NCBI GenBank assembly: GCA_016934295.1
Contig: JAFGTD010000301.1
Location: 1 to 36,192 of the forward strand
Source of the DNA: Acidobacteriota bacterium
Lineage (GTDB): Bacteria; Acidobacteriota; UBA6911
DNA: 36,192 nt
Direction: 5' to 3'
Shown here: in pieces, positions 36,081-36,192 of the stretch
How the letters are laid out: the number at the start of each line of letters is the position of its first letter
How positions within the stretch are numbered: position 1 is the first letter of the stretch
Translations under genes and position numbers: made by a program
The notes under the pieces: generated by a model
What the model was told of the DNA's origin: nothing
Seen by the model: the letters and a program-made list of their open reading frames with translations, nothing else
Database searches by the model: none

Positions 36081-36192
36081 ATGACAGGTTCGGAAAAAGA
36101 GGAATCGCCCATGCGGATTGCGGTTCTCAGTAAAGCCGATCTTTCGGGCGGAGGCGCAAGCCGCGTCGCCCAGCGTCTCGCGCACATGCTGC
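36081..36192 (+). CDS. Glycosyltransferase (family 4-like), N-terminus only
   Basis: A frame opens at ATG 36081 (GGGAG 6 bases upstream) or ATG 36111 (GAGGA 7 bases upstream) and runs off the right edge after about 37 codons. From the second Met it reads MRIAVLSKADLSGGGASRVA, the beta-strand plus glycine-rich loop that begins many GT-B-fold glycosyltransferases of family 4. With so little sequence the call is tentative, but the neighbour upstream supports it. 36002-36080 shows no gene. Confidence 0.6.
   Translation, partial: MTGSEKEESPMRIAVLSKADLSGGGASRVAQRLAHML

Overview
The window looks like chromosomal DNA from a Gram-negative bacterium, most likely a Desulfobacterota (former Deltaproteobacteria) relative or a nearby phylum. 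The reasons are a long GyrB with the extra block inside the TOPRIM region, a PilZ protein, an outer-membrane barrel protein, an IHF-type DNA-bending protein, strong AGGAGG-type ribosome sites and the order rpsA-sppA-ihfB-HIT beside the replication genes. Base composition is about half G+C by eye. The assignment is inference; no rRNA or tRNA gene is present to settle it.

Left arm (1-4.5 kb, all minus strand apart from one doubtful small frame): the 5' part of a receiver-PAS-coiled-coil signalling protein that runs off the left edge, a PilZ protein, and a sodium:solute symporter followed by two very short single-span membrane proteins.

Origin block (4.5-14.6 kb, minus strand): dnaA - dnaN - recF - gyrB - gyrA. 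The 526-bp dnaA-dnaN gap carries a cluster of DnaA-box-like 9-mers, five consecutive TAG triplets (a DnaA-trio array) and an AT-rich stretch, in the order and polarity of the known bacterial unwinding module. A second box cluster lies upstream of dnaA. This is very probably oriC.

Right of the origin (14.6-18.4 kb) a second minus-strand operon, rpsA - sppA - ihfB - HIT, reads toward the origin from a good TTGACA/TATAGG promoter. Next come plus-strand metabolic genes: a PLP aminotransferase and a succinate dehydrogenase/fumarate reductase operon in the unusual order A-C-D-B.

23.8-32 kb is a mixed housekeeping stretch: tatD, an outer-membrane barrel protein, a patatin-like lipase, tex, a Nudix hydrolase with an altered box and a 14-TM-type MFS transporter. 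Gaps here carry a dispersed palindromic repeat family (core GGCGAACCTTGTGTTCGCC) and a linked stem-loop module whose two full copies show compensatory base changes. 

32.4-36.2 kb (plus strand) holds a His-rich UreH/RcnA-like transporter, a methyltransferase, a squalene/phytoene synthase-like enzyme, a family 2 glycosyltransferase and the start of a family 4-like glycosyltransferase. It may be the edge of a surface-glycan or isoprenoid-lipid locus. No CRISPR, insertion sequence, tRNA or rRNA was seen.
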